In this document: positions 45,489 through 56,822 of the stretch, one piece after another | Layout: every line of letters begins with the position of its first letter | Position numbering within the stretch: the first letter of the stretch is position 1 | DNA from: Umbelopsis ramanniana AG | Lineage: Eukaryota > Mucoromycota > Umbelopsidomycetes > Umbelopsidales > Umbelopsidaceae | DNA length: 64,000 nt | Assembly (NCBI RefSeq): GCF_025399195.1 | Contig: NW_026252164.1 | Coordinates: 16,341 to 80,340 of the forward strand | Direction of reading: 5' to 3' | Position numbers and translations under genes: made by a program | Notes under the pieces: model-generated | Told to the model about the DNA's origin: nothing | The model's database searches: none | Seen by the model: only the letters and a program-made list of their open reading frames with translations

Positions 45489-47418
45489 ATGCCTGATCGA
45501 TCACGCCATCCCTCTCATCATGAGGCGTTGATTAGCAGCAAATACGAGAAGGCCTTATCTATAGTGCAACAGCTAACAGCATCGTCCGGAATCCAGCCTT
45601 CACGGGAACAAAAGCTCCAGGTATTGGTCAGGCTGATGCCTGTACCTATGCATGTCAGTAAACCTTCCCTTGCATGAAACTAACTTGGCTGTCATGCCCC
45701 GTAGCTTTATGCTTGCTATAAGCAAGTCAACGGCGATGTGAATACGCCTAGACCAGGACTTTTTGATGTCATTGGCAGGGCAAAGTGGTACGTTTCATTT
45801 CATATACCATCGTTGCAGCTCCCACGATTTAGTCCGGTTCTCAAAATCACTGGTCTAACCCTTCTGTTTAAAAGGGATTCATGGAGAAGTTTAGCCGGTA
45901 CCAAGCCGCTAGCAGCCAAAGAGAAGTATGTCAACATTTTACTTCAGGTTGCATCCGAGGTAAGTGTCGAAAACTGTTTGAATTAGCTGGAATTCCTTTT
46001 TTGACTCTTACTATTTTTTCCATCAGGCATTCAGAAAATCGGGTGAAAACGAAAATGCCAAGAAGATTTTGCAAGTATTAGGATCTATGAAACCTGATGA
46101 AGTTTCTGATCACCAATCTGATGACAGCGAAGGTAGAGTGATATTGTTCATATCTCGTTACGTTCGGACAAGATGATATTGACACGTGCGAACAGACCTT
46201 AGTGAAACGGATTCTGAAAATGCTGAAGAGCAAGCTTATTTGGCTGAAATACAAAGAAATGAATTAGCCATGCAGTCAAATCGCCCCGGTACAAGTATCG
46301 AAAGGAGTATAAGCGAAGTTGGCAGGGGTTCGATGACTCGGTCTGCTCAACCCAAGTACGCTCGATCGCATATGGATACAACTAGTATGGATAAACTGCG
46401 ATCTCAAGCCCGAAATCCCGTTAGTCATACACAACGGTCACGGCGATCATCACAATCTTCGGTCTCTACCACTGACAATTTTCGACAACGATACCAAGCT
46501 CGATCCGTAATTTCCAATCAATCCAGTCGTAGAGCCCAGTCTACTCTTGCAGCAGGATCTCAGAGAGACCGAGAACCCGTCAACGCACCCTTACGAAATT
46601 ATAAATATACAGTCCACGAGGATGATTTGACCGGTGCCACAAAGGTGTGGGCTCAAACACACGGACCTGCTAATCAATCGCAGTGGGATGATTTCGACTC
46701 GGAAGATAGTATTGAAGATGAAAGGAGAGCCACCGACGCCAGTATGTCTGAATTCGACCAAAGTGAAGCTCTTATCAAGGGACATATGCGAACAATCCAT
46801 AAACCGTCCCCGCGCAACTCAATACAGTCGCTACCTAATGTGCGTACAGCAGCTGGCAGTCAAAGACCAAACTTAGTTGATACTGCTATGAATCGCCAAA
46901 CTGTTCCTCAATATGCGCCTGAACCAGTACAGAGAACGCCACAGAGTCCATCGATTTCCGTGGTTGATCTTGGCCCTGCAACCAAACGAGCTTTGCAATC
47001 TCTGCAGTCGGAGGTTCTCGCTTTGAATGGACGTTTGGACGGATTGAAAACTGAATTATTAGAAACAGAAACGAAAGACGTTGTTCCCAAACCCCGAGTT
47101 CCCCCACCCAGTACTTCCTCGCGAGCCAGGCAGCTTATACCAGCAAGGAAAACACAAAAAGGCGATGATGAAAATAATTGGGATGGATGGAAGTGGGTTG
47201 TCAAGGTAAATACCATGGGACAAATGGGAAAGATAAGATGTGCATTTACTAATCATGACCATCTTTGTGCACAGGCTGCAGTAAGGCACGCAGCATTCAA
47301 TTTGATTACGACATTTATCATACTGTTAATCCTATACAAGCGTAAAAGTCCAATTGCTTCTGTACTGGTAGTTCAGTTACAAAAATATTGGTCTAATATT
47401 CGAAAAGTTGTAGAATAG
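45489..47418 (+). CDS. Acyl-CoA-binding protein with C-terminal membrane anchor (Atg37/ACBD5-like)
   Basis: Six exons (45489-45620, 45705-45787, 45875-45959, 46027-46132, 46196-47205, 47275-47418) encode 519 aa. The ACB domain fills residues ~10-100: EALISSKYEKALSIVQQLTA, KLQLYACYKQVNGDVNTPRPG, AKWDSWRSLAG and AAKEKYVNILLQ, with the ligand-contacting Tyr/Lys residues present. A long Ser/Arg-rich, probably disordered region follows, then a predicted coiled coil (ALQSLQSEVLALNGRLDGLK) and a hydrophobic C-terminal anchor (FNLITTFIILLILYK). This is the layout of peroxisomal Atg37/ACBD5, which binds acyl-CoA and serves in pexophagy and peroxisome-ER contact. It is head-to-head with TRAPPC13. Confidence 0.9.
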
Positions 47419-47861
47419 AATCGAATTATATCAAGACAAGATACATCTTGACTGTTCATAGAAAACGAGTAATATCTTTAACTGTACCGTAATACCATTT
47501 CTTGGACATTGAAGGGGTGACTGCTATTGTGACCACTAAGCTGGTGTAGAGATGATGGTTTATTAGGTATATCACGTTTGTAGAATCCCTCGATTTTGTC
47601 TGCTTATACGCTAAGCATATAGCTTTGCCTTGCGATGCTATGAGAATACTCAGTACGGAAAATCTGCATTTATTTGATTAGCTCTATGTCAATTATGTGT
47701 TCGAAAGTCCCGTGACTTTTGAACCCTTTTTGTCAATTTCGAAATTTGTGACCGGTTCACAGCACCGAACCTGGAAAAAAGTGAAAGACGTTGAAAAGAC
47801 CGCAGGTCAACGATCGATTGTAAATCTCGGCAGAAGTGACCATTCAACTGTAGTAGCAGCA
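47419..47861. other. Intergenic region, no gene seen
   Basis: About 440 bp between the ACBD gene and the PPR gene. An in-frame ATG at 47697 upstream of the PPR start exists in another frame but looks non-coding. Confidence 0.35.
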
Positions 47862-50414
47862 ATGTTTAGATTGACCCGAAGCATCACTCTTGTAAGGCCG
47901 CTGCTTTCCAAGAGATTCCACGCCAGTGCAATTGCACGCTTTCCAAAGTATGTTTTCACCTACACGCAGTGCTATTGAATCCTATTCCACTGACAACGAG
48001 TATTACAGGAAAGAAACCATAGAGCATCGCACGAGAGAGCTGGAGCATGAGATAAGGCTAATTGAAGAGAAGCTTAAAAATGAAAAATCTGTAAGTTGCG
48101 GAATGGCTGGCGAACACACTCAAAGCTTACTACTAACCTAGTTTCAACAGGTCAAGACGACAGCTGGGGATAACCTAACCGAAGAAGAACTTTCGCAAAT
48201 CTACTCAGAGCTCACTGCAGCATCCGAAAGACAATCCGTAATGCAGCCTAAAATCAGCGCTGACTATCTCGAGAATTTGCGAGTCAAGTTTCTGGATACT
48301 CGGCCAGCAGCCGCTAAAGCCATTGCACAAGCCAGCTCAAGCGACACTTCAACTTCCTCGGAAACTAGCAGCCTCATACAAGCAGCCGGCCAACAAGATG
48401 CCCTTACTGGTCATAGCGAAAAAACAATGACGGCTAAGGATTTCGATCAGTTGCTGTATGCCAATGTAAGACGGGATAACAAATCATTTGCATCAATGTG
48501 AAGATACGAGGCTAACGATGAGTTATTCATAGGCGGTTACACATCGATATAACGAAGCAGAAAAGCTTTTGGAGCTTATGCCGGTAAGTTTCCTATGCAC
48601 GATGCGATAGCATGGTCATTTGATTGCTAACATATGAGAACATTGGCTACTTTCAGACATACGGCGTACAACCTACTACTAGATCATTCAACCATGTCAT
48701 TGACGCATATGCAAATGTTAACGATTCAGAAAATGCCATCAAGGTCTATAAATCTCTCAGAGAAGGTAAGGGTTTAGTAGATGGGTTTTGCAGATTGCTA
48801 CTATGCTAACTCATAATTCTCAGCGGGAGCCGTCCCTGACATCTACACATTTGGTGCGTTAGTCAAGTCATTTGTCAACAGTAACCGAATCGATGATGCC
48901 TTTGTACTGTTTGAAAAAATGAAGTCTGCTGGATTGGTTCCACCTGAGGTATGCTCCAGATTGCTTCTTTCTAGCAGCTATCACGTTATCCATACTAACA
49001 GCCCATCACTCTAGCCAATCTTTGCGAAATTAATTGCAGGATGTCTACGTTTAAACAACACTGCAAAGGCATGGGAGATTTTTGACGAGATGCAACTCAA
49101 ATATCACAAACCAGATGAAGTTACTTACACCTTAATGATACACGCTTGTGCCAAGGTATGTTGAGTCGATGTATACCATGACCTTAAACAACATCTCTCT
49201 AACTCCTTCACAGAACGATGAAGTAGAACGTGCTTTGAATTTGTTTGAGGAAATGCCCAACCGTGGATTATACCCGACGGATGTCACGTTTAACACGTTG
49301 ATTAATGCCTGCGTCCTACGCACAGACTATTACCAGGAAGCATTCAATCTACTGAATCAAATGCAAGAAGTCCATGGCTTTAAGCCCGATCGTATTACCT
49401 ATAACACTTTGCTGCATGGGTGTGCAAAGAACAAGGATTTGACAAGGGCACGAAATATTTATAGGTTGATGCTGGAGACGACTGGCGAGCCAGAAGCTCA
49501 TCAGCAACTAACACCAGACGATAGAACGTATAGCAGTCTCTTATGGACCTATGCCAACTACCGCCCACCAAAAAGAAACGCTGAATCCTCCGTACTTAAT
49601 GAAGAATCACATAATTCACTGGTGCCGACTGATGGAACCCCTCTTTACCCACAACTTCCTGTCAACCGTCGAGAGCTGCTAGCTGAAGCTCAAGCCATCT
49701 TTTCACGTGCGCAAGAAAGCACAGCCATAAGTCCATCGATCATGAATGCCTATCTTGGCGTTCATGTTGCACATCATCAAGCCGATGAGGTTGTGAACAT
49801 CTATCAAGACATGTTCGAAAAATTAAACGTCGCACGCAATGGATATACCTTTAAACATGTACTGGACCACTGCTATCGTACCAAAAACATTGAACTCGCA
49901 TACAAGGTATGGGACGATAGAGAAGAATGGCTGGATAATATGCGACAACAATATCACCAAGATGAAAAGGATGCACAGGCAGTCGTTAGAAAGAAGCAAA
50001 CCGACCAAGCTATCAGTCAAGCCGACCACGGCTGGACCATTGCGGATCAAAAAGCAGCTGTACTGTTGATGGCCAATACAATGTCACGGTATGTCAAAAG
50101 TGATGGTCATGGGAGAGATAAAAGACATACCGATAACTAATATTTCATTTGGTCATAGATGTAATGATATCGACGCCGCTCTAAATCTCCTTCGAACTCA
50201 CTTTAGTAAGGGTTCACCACTGGGAACTGTCGCTTTGGCGGATTTGAAGACAACCTACAACAAGTGCATTCAGTTGGATGACGAGGAAGGTCGTCAGATG
50301 TTGCTCGATATATGCCCACCAGATAGAAGCTTGACGGCGGAAAAGACACGTTTGCTCGCCAAAAAATGGGGTACCTCCCAGAACAATCAAAGATGGAACT
50401 CGAAACATCGTTAA
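47862..50414 (+). CDS. Mitochondrial pentatricopeptide repeat protein
   Basis: Nine exons (47862-47947, 48009-48090, 48151-48465, 48533-48583, 48657-48765, 48824-48948, 49015-49155, 49214-50088, 50159-50414) encode 679 aa. The start MFRLTRSITLVRPLLSKRFH is a textbook mitochondrial presequence. After a charged coiled segment, PPR motifs run from about residue 170: TTRSFNHVIDAYANVNDSEN, PDIYTFGALVKSFVNSNRID, PDEVTYTLMIHACAKNDEVE, PTDVTFNTLINACVLR, PDRITYNTLLHGCAKNKDLT and PDDRTYSSLLWTYANY, with further degenerate repeats. Such proteins bind mitochondrial transcripts and act in stability, processing or translation. The target cannot be read. Most introns fall between or within individual repeats. 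Confidence 0.92.
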
Positions 50415-50575
50415 TCAATCCTCGCCGCTCTATGGAATTGCCCCTCCCCCTGCTATCATTATGTTCACTCACTGTACAAATATCAGCATATCATACACTT
50501 CACTGTAACATCAAAAATAACACTCCTCATGTTTTCTCATTTATTCTACAATAAAACTCAATTTTCCATCTAAAT

Positions 50576-51432
50576 CTACAGCTTGTACTTTTGAGTTTTG
50601 GAGAGCTTTTGGCCTGCAGGCTCATCGATAAACCAATACACCTCTCCGCTCTTAGGCATGACTCGTTGACAGGGCAATTTCAACTCTGGTTGTTCTTGAA
50701 TCATCTGAACCATGTCCTTCTTGCCATCACCAGCGGTGACGAAAGCGACTTCCTTGGCGTTATTGACGACCGGGAAAGTCAAGGTAATGCGTTCCTTTGG
50801 AGGCTTAGGAGAGTCAAAGATAGGAGCAACCCATCGCTTGTTTTCATCCAAAAGAGGGTGTCCAGGGAAGAGCGAGCAAGTATGACCATCAGGACCTGTT
50901 GAAAAAAAAAGCCGGTAGTGGTTAGACGTGTCTGGTATTGACGTATTCATGCGTAAAGCAACGGACAAACAAACTAGGAAAGAAGAGACTACGAACCCAT
51001 GCCCAGAAGCAACAAGTCAAACTCGGGTGTGGAGTCAGAACCGAAAACATCCTTCAGCTGCTGCTCATAGTCCTGTGCGCATTTCTCGGCGTCTGACACC
51101 ATAGAAGCGTTGATAGTGTGAACGTTGGCGTCGGGGATCTTGCCATTGAGCTTGTCCAAGAGCTGATGCTTAACTTCGAGGTAATTGGAGTCAGCATGGT
51201 CTAATGGAACGCAACGTTCATCAGCGAAGAAAACGTGCCATTTGGAGAAGTCAATGGCAGAATTGCCGGCAAGATTCTTGGACAGCAACTTGGGCAAAGA
51301 GCCTCCGGACACTGCTACAGTGAACTTTCCGTGGCTAGCGATAGCTTGTCGGGAGAGCTTTTGAACGTAGTCGTTCAAGCCTTCAGAGAGTGCATCGGTA
51401 GAAGGGAATACAAAAACGGTGTGAGGTGACAT
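50576..51432 (-). CDS. SOL3: 6-phosphogluconolactonase
   Basis: Two exons, 51432-50997 and 50895-50576, encode 251 aa. Signature segments are [55 protein letters not shown] (interrupted by the intron) and the C-terminal GEVYWFIDEPAGQKL. The donor is GTTCGT, chosen because it alone produces the conserved GMGPDGHT. The enzyme hydrolyses 6-phosphogluconolactone in the oxidative pentose phosphate pathway, in the cytosol. An in-frame upstream ATG at 51531 would add a hydrophobic leader but is probably not used, since the family starts near MSPHTVFVFPS. It is convergent with the PPR gene, 161 bp apart. Confidence 0.95.
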
Positions 51433-52151
51433 TTCGATATTGTGACAATACGAAGAACCGAGAACTGTCAAAACCGCATTGATGAACAATAAATTTTTGA
51501 TGATAATCAGTCTCCACCACGAATTCTCCACACAATATGTCAGTCTGGATAAATTTTTTGCTGTGCTGTTTAACTAAGAGAAGTGATCTAATGACTAGCG
51601 TAAAACGGTCAGAATCCCCTCGTAAGAGAGGAACTGCATTAGTAGTAGCCATGATGTTAAAGTCGTTAGAACAAGTCGTGCGTGGCCCCGTTGAAACTTA
51701 CTGGGCGGCGGCCATCACCTTTCCACACCGATGGCACGATCTAACACATATTATTGCTTTGCATTGGTATCTCTTTTCCACCCTGTGCTACAATTTTCCA
51801 CAGATTGAGATACTGTGTTGACATATATCGTCAGCTGCTGGTATCTTCCAGCTCTCGAAGATGACAATGATGACATATTTGGTCATAACTCTCACTGAAG
51901 CGAGTTTGTTAGATCCACTATAATCGAAGCAGTCGGAATATCTGAGGTGGACATCAATGTAATATGAATATGGATCCTCCACACACGTAATGGTAAGGGA
52001 GGTAAAGCCTGCTTTTCTTCATTTTAGCAAATTTCAACATTTTGATACGGAGCTGTTAACTCCCAAGATAGAGGCAAAAATTATTTAATGAGAGCACTGT
52101 ACACTAATAGGAAGGGGGGAGGGTATCAAGTTCGACAATCAGTCGTTGGTT
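51433..52151. other. Intergenic region, no gene seen
   Basis: About 720 bp, AT-rich in its second half. Overlapping open frames near 51540-51820 on both strands show no family features. Confidence 0.4.
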
Positions 52152-53324
52152 TCAATTTTTTGCTCGAGTGGAAATAAATTTTTCAAATCCTTCCAGTATA
52201 ACAGGAGATATGTCTTGCTTTGTTTCTATCTCGTCCTTCACCATCATATCCGCCAAGTCAGGTTTGATATACTTGTCTACAAGATGGAAAGCTTTGGCGA
52301 TGACAGATGCCGAGATATATCCACTGGGATACCTCTTGAACACGCTAACCATTGCCAGAATGAAAATCTCGCGCTCTTCTTTAATGCCACCCACCGGCAT
52401 TTCCTTTAAACATTTGGATGTGCTTTCCATCAGCTTCATTTTCCTTGTACTAAGCTTGTCACTGCTTGAGAATGAATTGTCGATAGCATCCACTAATGCC
52501 CATTCCCAAACTCGGTAACGAGCATGCTTGTCGATTCGGAAAACCGGTGATACTTTGCTGAACAATCTGCTATCTTCAAGGGCAAGCTTCACCAAACATT
52601 TTGGCATCATCTGTTCAGGCATTGGTACTGGCGAAAATTGCTTTTCCAAAAATATCTGCTCCAGTTGTGCTTGCTTCTCTTCGCTGGCACTACCGTTTTG
52701 GAGCTCTCCCAATATCCGGATGACCGTCGAAAAATCATTTTCCTCTGATGTAAAGACATCACCGTATTTTTCAAAAGCGGCGTTGATGACTGCAGCGTAT
52801 CCAGAGAAAGGAAGCATGCTGATAGCGTCAGTGAAGGTCGAAAGCTTCCCACCAGACTGATTCGTTGAGTTCGAGGACTTTACTGACGCTCTGCGTGGTC
52901 CACGATAATTTTCAATCAACATCTGCAGCAAGTATCTCGGCATATCCACTTGAAGTGTCATCAGGCAACGAACGAGTTTGTCATCGCATATTTCAGAGTG
53001 CTTCGTCAGGGCGCAGTACAGAGCACAGCTCTTTCCGTAGCGCAACGTGATCCAATGTGCTACAAATCGTGGAGAAGATCCCAAGGATGCAAAATAGCGG
53101 CTTGTGCAGATAAATTCTGTTGGGCTGTCAAGATTTGCGAATACGTTCAAAAGAATCTCTTCCGGCAAATAGGATAGAAGATCATTATGACAATTGACTC
53201 GTTCATCCAGATGATGCTTTATAGATTTCTTGTTTAATTTGAATATAGATTTGAATTTGAAGCTGTAAGTATTGGGTATTGCGAGAACCATGAGTGAAGA
53301 AGAACAAAAGCTTTCATCATTCAA
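52152..53324 (-). CDS. F-box-like protein
   Basis: A single exon of 390 aa. Residues ~50-95 (LLSYLPEEILLNVFANLDSP, TEFICTSRYFASLGSSP) form a recognisable F-box: Leu-Pro followed by the hydrophobic helix that binds Skp1, and the FICTSRYF segment. The rest is alpha-helical with no leucine-rich or WD repeats visible. F-box proteins bring substrates to SCF ubiquitin ligases. The substrate region here is unknown. Several Met codons occur in the first 15 residues; the ORF start at 53324 is the longest choice. No introns. Confidence 0.78.
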   Translation of the reverse strand: MNDESFCSSSLMVLAIPNTYSFKFKSIFKLNKKSIKHHLDERVNCHNDLLSYLPEEILLNVFANLDSPTEFICTSRYFASLGSSPRFVAHWITLRYGKSCALYCALTKHSEICDDKLVRCLMTLQVDMPRYLLQMLIENYRGPRRASVKSSNSTNQSGGKLSTFTDAISMLPFSGYAAVINAAFEKYGDVFTSEENDFSTVIRILGELQNGSASEEKQAQLEQIFLEKQFSPVPMPEQMMPKCLVKLALEDSRLFSKVSPVFRIDKHARYRVWEWALVDAIDNSFSSSDKLSTRKMKLMESTSKCLKEMPVGGIKEEREIFILAMVSVFKRYPSGYISASVIAKAFHLVDKYIKPDLADMMVKDEIETKQDISPVILEGFEKFISTRAKN

Positions 53325-54255
53325 CTTTGACTCCCTTATCCATTAGGTTGCGCCACCGATTGAGCAATGAGTATCCACATTCAACATCGCGAATGGCAGG
53401 CAGACATCCTGCGCATGTACCAAACTGTACAATTTAATTGGCTGGATTTCTCAAGCAAGTGCTCGCACGTGATATACCGTTTTGCCTTTCAGCGTACTGG
53501 AAATCCACGATCACACCTGAGTTTCAATGGATTGGGACAATGGCAACTCGGCTGTTTACCAAGAAGTAGCCTCGGCTTTGACGTTGCCAGTGCAGGTGCG
53601 AGGCTTGTTTATAGAATTAATGTCAAGCGAAGGTTCTACCAGTCAACGCACTCGTACTGTTTGCCATCTTGTTCTGACAGCTATACCCTCTGTACAGAAG
53701 TACTTCATTCATCCCACCTGTGGTGAATCTCAATGAAAATTATCATTCAAGAACGCTGAATACTATAATATGGATCTCGCCATGTGTTTGCATCATATGA
53801 TAGAAACTGAGACCTGCAGCTGAAAGAAAATGCCATAGGACAGTGGGCAAATGGAACATTACGGAATCTATTTTAAATTGTTTCGATGTTACGATACCGT
53901 AAATATACGAGGCGATCATTAAACTTGGAATACCTAAACTTGGAATACCTTGTTGAATCAAGACCTGATGTATAGTATTTGATTGCAAATCAGAAAACAC
54001 TAATTTTATGGACAAGAACGTTATGACAGATACGCTCCCAAACCTTTTTATCAACAGGTAATATATAATTTCCTCAACATCTTGGTATCATGATCAACTG
54101 GATGTACTTTGAGGGAAATATACCATTGTGAGCTTTTGCTGACTGCTGCTACCAGCCTTTGAAAATTTGATCGGGAGTTCAATTAGCATTTGAGTGGCTC
54201 CCGCTGAATCTGCAATTTTCACTTTTCGAGGATTCAATCACCTACAATCGCGTAC
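53325..54255. other. Intergenic region except for one small open frame
   Basis: 930 bp between the F-box gene and CENP-K. Apart from the frame 53527-53736 (listed separately) nothing coding was recognised. A short tandem duplication (TTGGAATACCT repeated) occurs near 53928-53952. Confidence 0.4.
53527..53736 (+). CDS. Possible small protein, 69 aa
   Basis: An uninterrupted frame starting MDWDNGNSAVYQEVASALTL and ending at a TGA. Composition is protein-like, with a hydrophobic helix (VQVRGLFIELM) and VCHLVLTAIPSVQKYF. No family is recognised, no upstream exon is needed, and there is no independent evidence of expression. It could be a small gene or chance. Confidence 0.3.
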   Translation: MDWDNGNSAVYQEVASALTLPVQVRGLFIELMSSEGSTSQRTRTVCHLVLTAIPSVQKYFIHPTCGESQ

Positions 54256-55586
54256 ATGAGCATTCAACAATCATTATTGGAGAATGCGCTAAATCGAGCC
54301 ACGAAAGAGGCTGCAAAGTTGAGGATTGACGACCTGCCGAGACCTATTGACCATGCTGAAAAACATCGCCACGAAAACCTTGTGGAATTGATCAGCCAGA
54401 AGCGATTACAGCTTCAACAGGTACGTGTCGGCATTCACGTCCAAATCAAACGGAATGAGACTAATCTCGTCTGTAACCTAGCTCCAAAAACGCGCACAAG
54501 AGCAAAAGATAAATCGAAAAGTTGCGGATAATCGCCAGCTTGATTTTGATTACAAGGTTAGTTCACAAGTTTTTGAAAACGGCTTAAAATACGCGACGTC
54601 GAAAATAATTATGGAAGTAGCGATTACTATTGGTTCAAAGGCAAAAGCAAATGCTTCAGAAAGAAATCGATATACAAAGATTAGGTAAGGCATTGCTAAT
54701 CTTATTTTTCTATGTTATCATGCCACTAATGCGTATGATAGCGACGGATAGCCGAGACAATGTCGATAGAGATGAAGCTCTACATGAACTGGTGGCGAAG
54801 AGACATTTGATTGGTACGACAGAGGAACTCGAAAAAGCATACACATACTTACAGCAAGAGCTATCGCAAACAAAGGAAAACCTTACAAGGTATGTATTTA
54901 ATCGGATGGATGAGTGGACAATGGCACACACTAAAGAAACAACATTTTTCTCAGACAACAGCAAATTTTGCAAGAACATCAGGAAGTTCGCGATGCACTT
55001 ACGAAAAAGCTCATCGAAGTCGAGACTTCCAGAGATTCAACGGAATCGCCTGCCAGGTAATTTATTACAATGAGTGTCTCACCTTGATGCAGAACGAACT
55101 AACAATCCTTCGATAAAAAGCAAACTTAGAGAAGAATATCATGAGGTCAACGACAGGTACATGAGAATTATGAATGATCTGCACGATTTCCTAGACGAAA
55201 CATATCCTCCAAAATCTGTTAGGGTAAGTAGGAAAATCAACTTGTTGAGAATATTAGAATACGTATCTCACGTCAGTATTACTTTTTCAGATATCGTCGA
55301 GGAGCGCTGTTGGGACGTCTGAATTAATGGATGTGGAATTCTCATTGAAGGATCTCCTTATTGTAAGTGAATTTGGCTATATTCATATTGCCTTATGCCG
55401 GGTTTTCGCTAATTATGCGCATTATAGGAATTAATGAATGCTTCGTATAATACGCCTGGAGCATATTTGCGATTGGAAGAAGGGACATATTGGCCACCAT
55501 ACATAGAAACTCTTATCAAGGCAAGAATTGTAGTTCGACATCCGAATGACGCTACCAAACTGAAGCTTGAAGACTACCGACTTTAG
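54256..55586 (+). CDS. Centromere protein K (CENP-K/Sim4), CCAN kinetochore subunit
   Basis: Eight exons (54256-54420, 54482-54556, 54621-54684, 54742-54889, 54955-55056, 55121-55223, 55291-55362, 55428-55586) encode 295 aa. Most of the protein is coiled coil (LVELISQKRLQLQQLQKRAQ, LEKAYTYLQQELSQTKENLT). The C-terminus carries the CENP-K signature: LREEYHEVNDRYMRIMNDLH, HDFLDETYPPK, DLLIELMNAS, then YLRLEEGTYWPPYIETLIKA and VVRHPNDATKLKLEDYR, matching the WPPYIELLLR..IALRHPEDPTRIRLE end of animal CENP-K and fission-yeast Sim4. In the family the protein joins CENP-H, I and M in the constitutive centromere network. The acceptor of exon 6 (AAAAAG) is the least typical boundary. Confidence 0.88.
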
Positions 55587-55784
55587 TTATATAATTGGCA
55601 CTTTTAAATCATCATACTGTAATAAAGCAACTAGCATAATAGTAACAATAATGACATCTCGAGAAGAGTTTATTATACTCTGCTTTTTTGAGTTTCCTTG
55701 CGACAGTCACAATCTCAAATCACGCCCTATGCGTTGGCGTTTGGCCTTCTGAACTCAACCCGTTCTCTCCGAATACCGTTGTAA

Positions 55785-56663
55785 ATGAGCGTTAGTACAA
55801 AGGATCACTGCATGTCGCATTTCAGCCACCTTGACTCATTCTAAACTTTTCAATACAGGTACAAGCAAAACTTTCCCCTCTGAGCAAGCGCTTATTTGAA
55901 GCGAAACGACAAAAGAAACTGAGGTAAGAGTTCTGGTGGCAGGACGCCGCTCCAACCTATGCCTCTCGTGCAGCTCTATACTGAACATCTTTGAATTTTC
56001 AAGTTTCGAGCAGATTGGAAATAAGATGGGTCGCGACGAAGTCTGGGTTGCTGCATTGTTCTATGGTCAAGTAAGTCGTCAATGCCCTGAAGCGGTTGGC
56101 ATTCAATATCAGCAGCCCTTTTGTAACTCCATTTGAAAAGGCAAAACCTACCCCCGAAGACGGAGAGAAGCTGTCCTCTATTCTGAATATACCTCAGGCT
56201 CATATCAATGACGACCTTGGACCAGAGTTTTTCCCGGACCGTGGTGGGTGAGTATCACGATAGCGTGTATTCAGAGGGAGATTTGCCACATTTTACTAAG
56301 CCTACATGATCTGTTAAGTTTGATGTCGATACCACCTACAGATCCAACTTTGTACCGCTTCTACGAGATCCTGCAAGTATATGGCTATCCTATGAAAGCC
56401 GTTATTCACGAAAAGGTACTTTTTGGTCAACGCGTGACCTAGCTTGTGCGACAAAAGCTAACCACTCTTCTAAAGTTTGGAGACGGAATCATGTCAGCCA
56501 TTGATTACACAGTCAAGATTGATAAGGTGAGCGATAAATAGATGTGCAAATTTAAGGATATGGTTGGCGCTAACCAGACCTCTGAAACTAGGAACCTGAC
56601 CCGAATGGTGATCGTGTTAAGATCACCATGAGTGGCAAATTTTTGCCATACAAGAAGTTTTAA
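55785..56663 (+). CDS. CYN1: Cyanate hydratase (cyanase)
   Basis: Seven exons (55785-55790, 55859-55923, 56004-56070, 56141-56247, 56319-56415, 56476-56526, 56592-56663) encode 154 aa, normal for the family. The first coding exon is just ATG-AGC. The N-terminal helical domain reads [20 protein letters not shown] and [20 protein letters not shown]. The catalytic domain has [20 protein letters not shown] with the Arg and Glu of the active site, [20 protein letters not shown] with the catalytic Ser, and ends [15 protein letters not shown]. Cyanase turns cyanate and bicarbonate into ammonia and CO2, for detoxification or nitrogen supply. The 6-nt first exon is chosen because it gives [18 protein letters not shown]; another upstream start cannot be excluded. 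Confidence 0.93.
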
Positions 56664-56822
56664 AAACTATCCATATGAATCTTTGTAGTGAGCAGATGAG
56701 CTTTGGAAACATTTTTAGCTATAAGTATCTGTATACGATAAAGTCGCAAACTATGTTGAACCTTGTAAATGAGCAAACATTGACATTAAATAGTACATGT
56801 ATTATGGACAAGCAAAACACGT

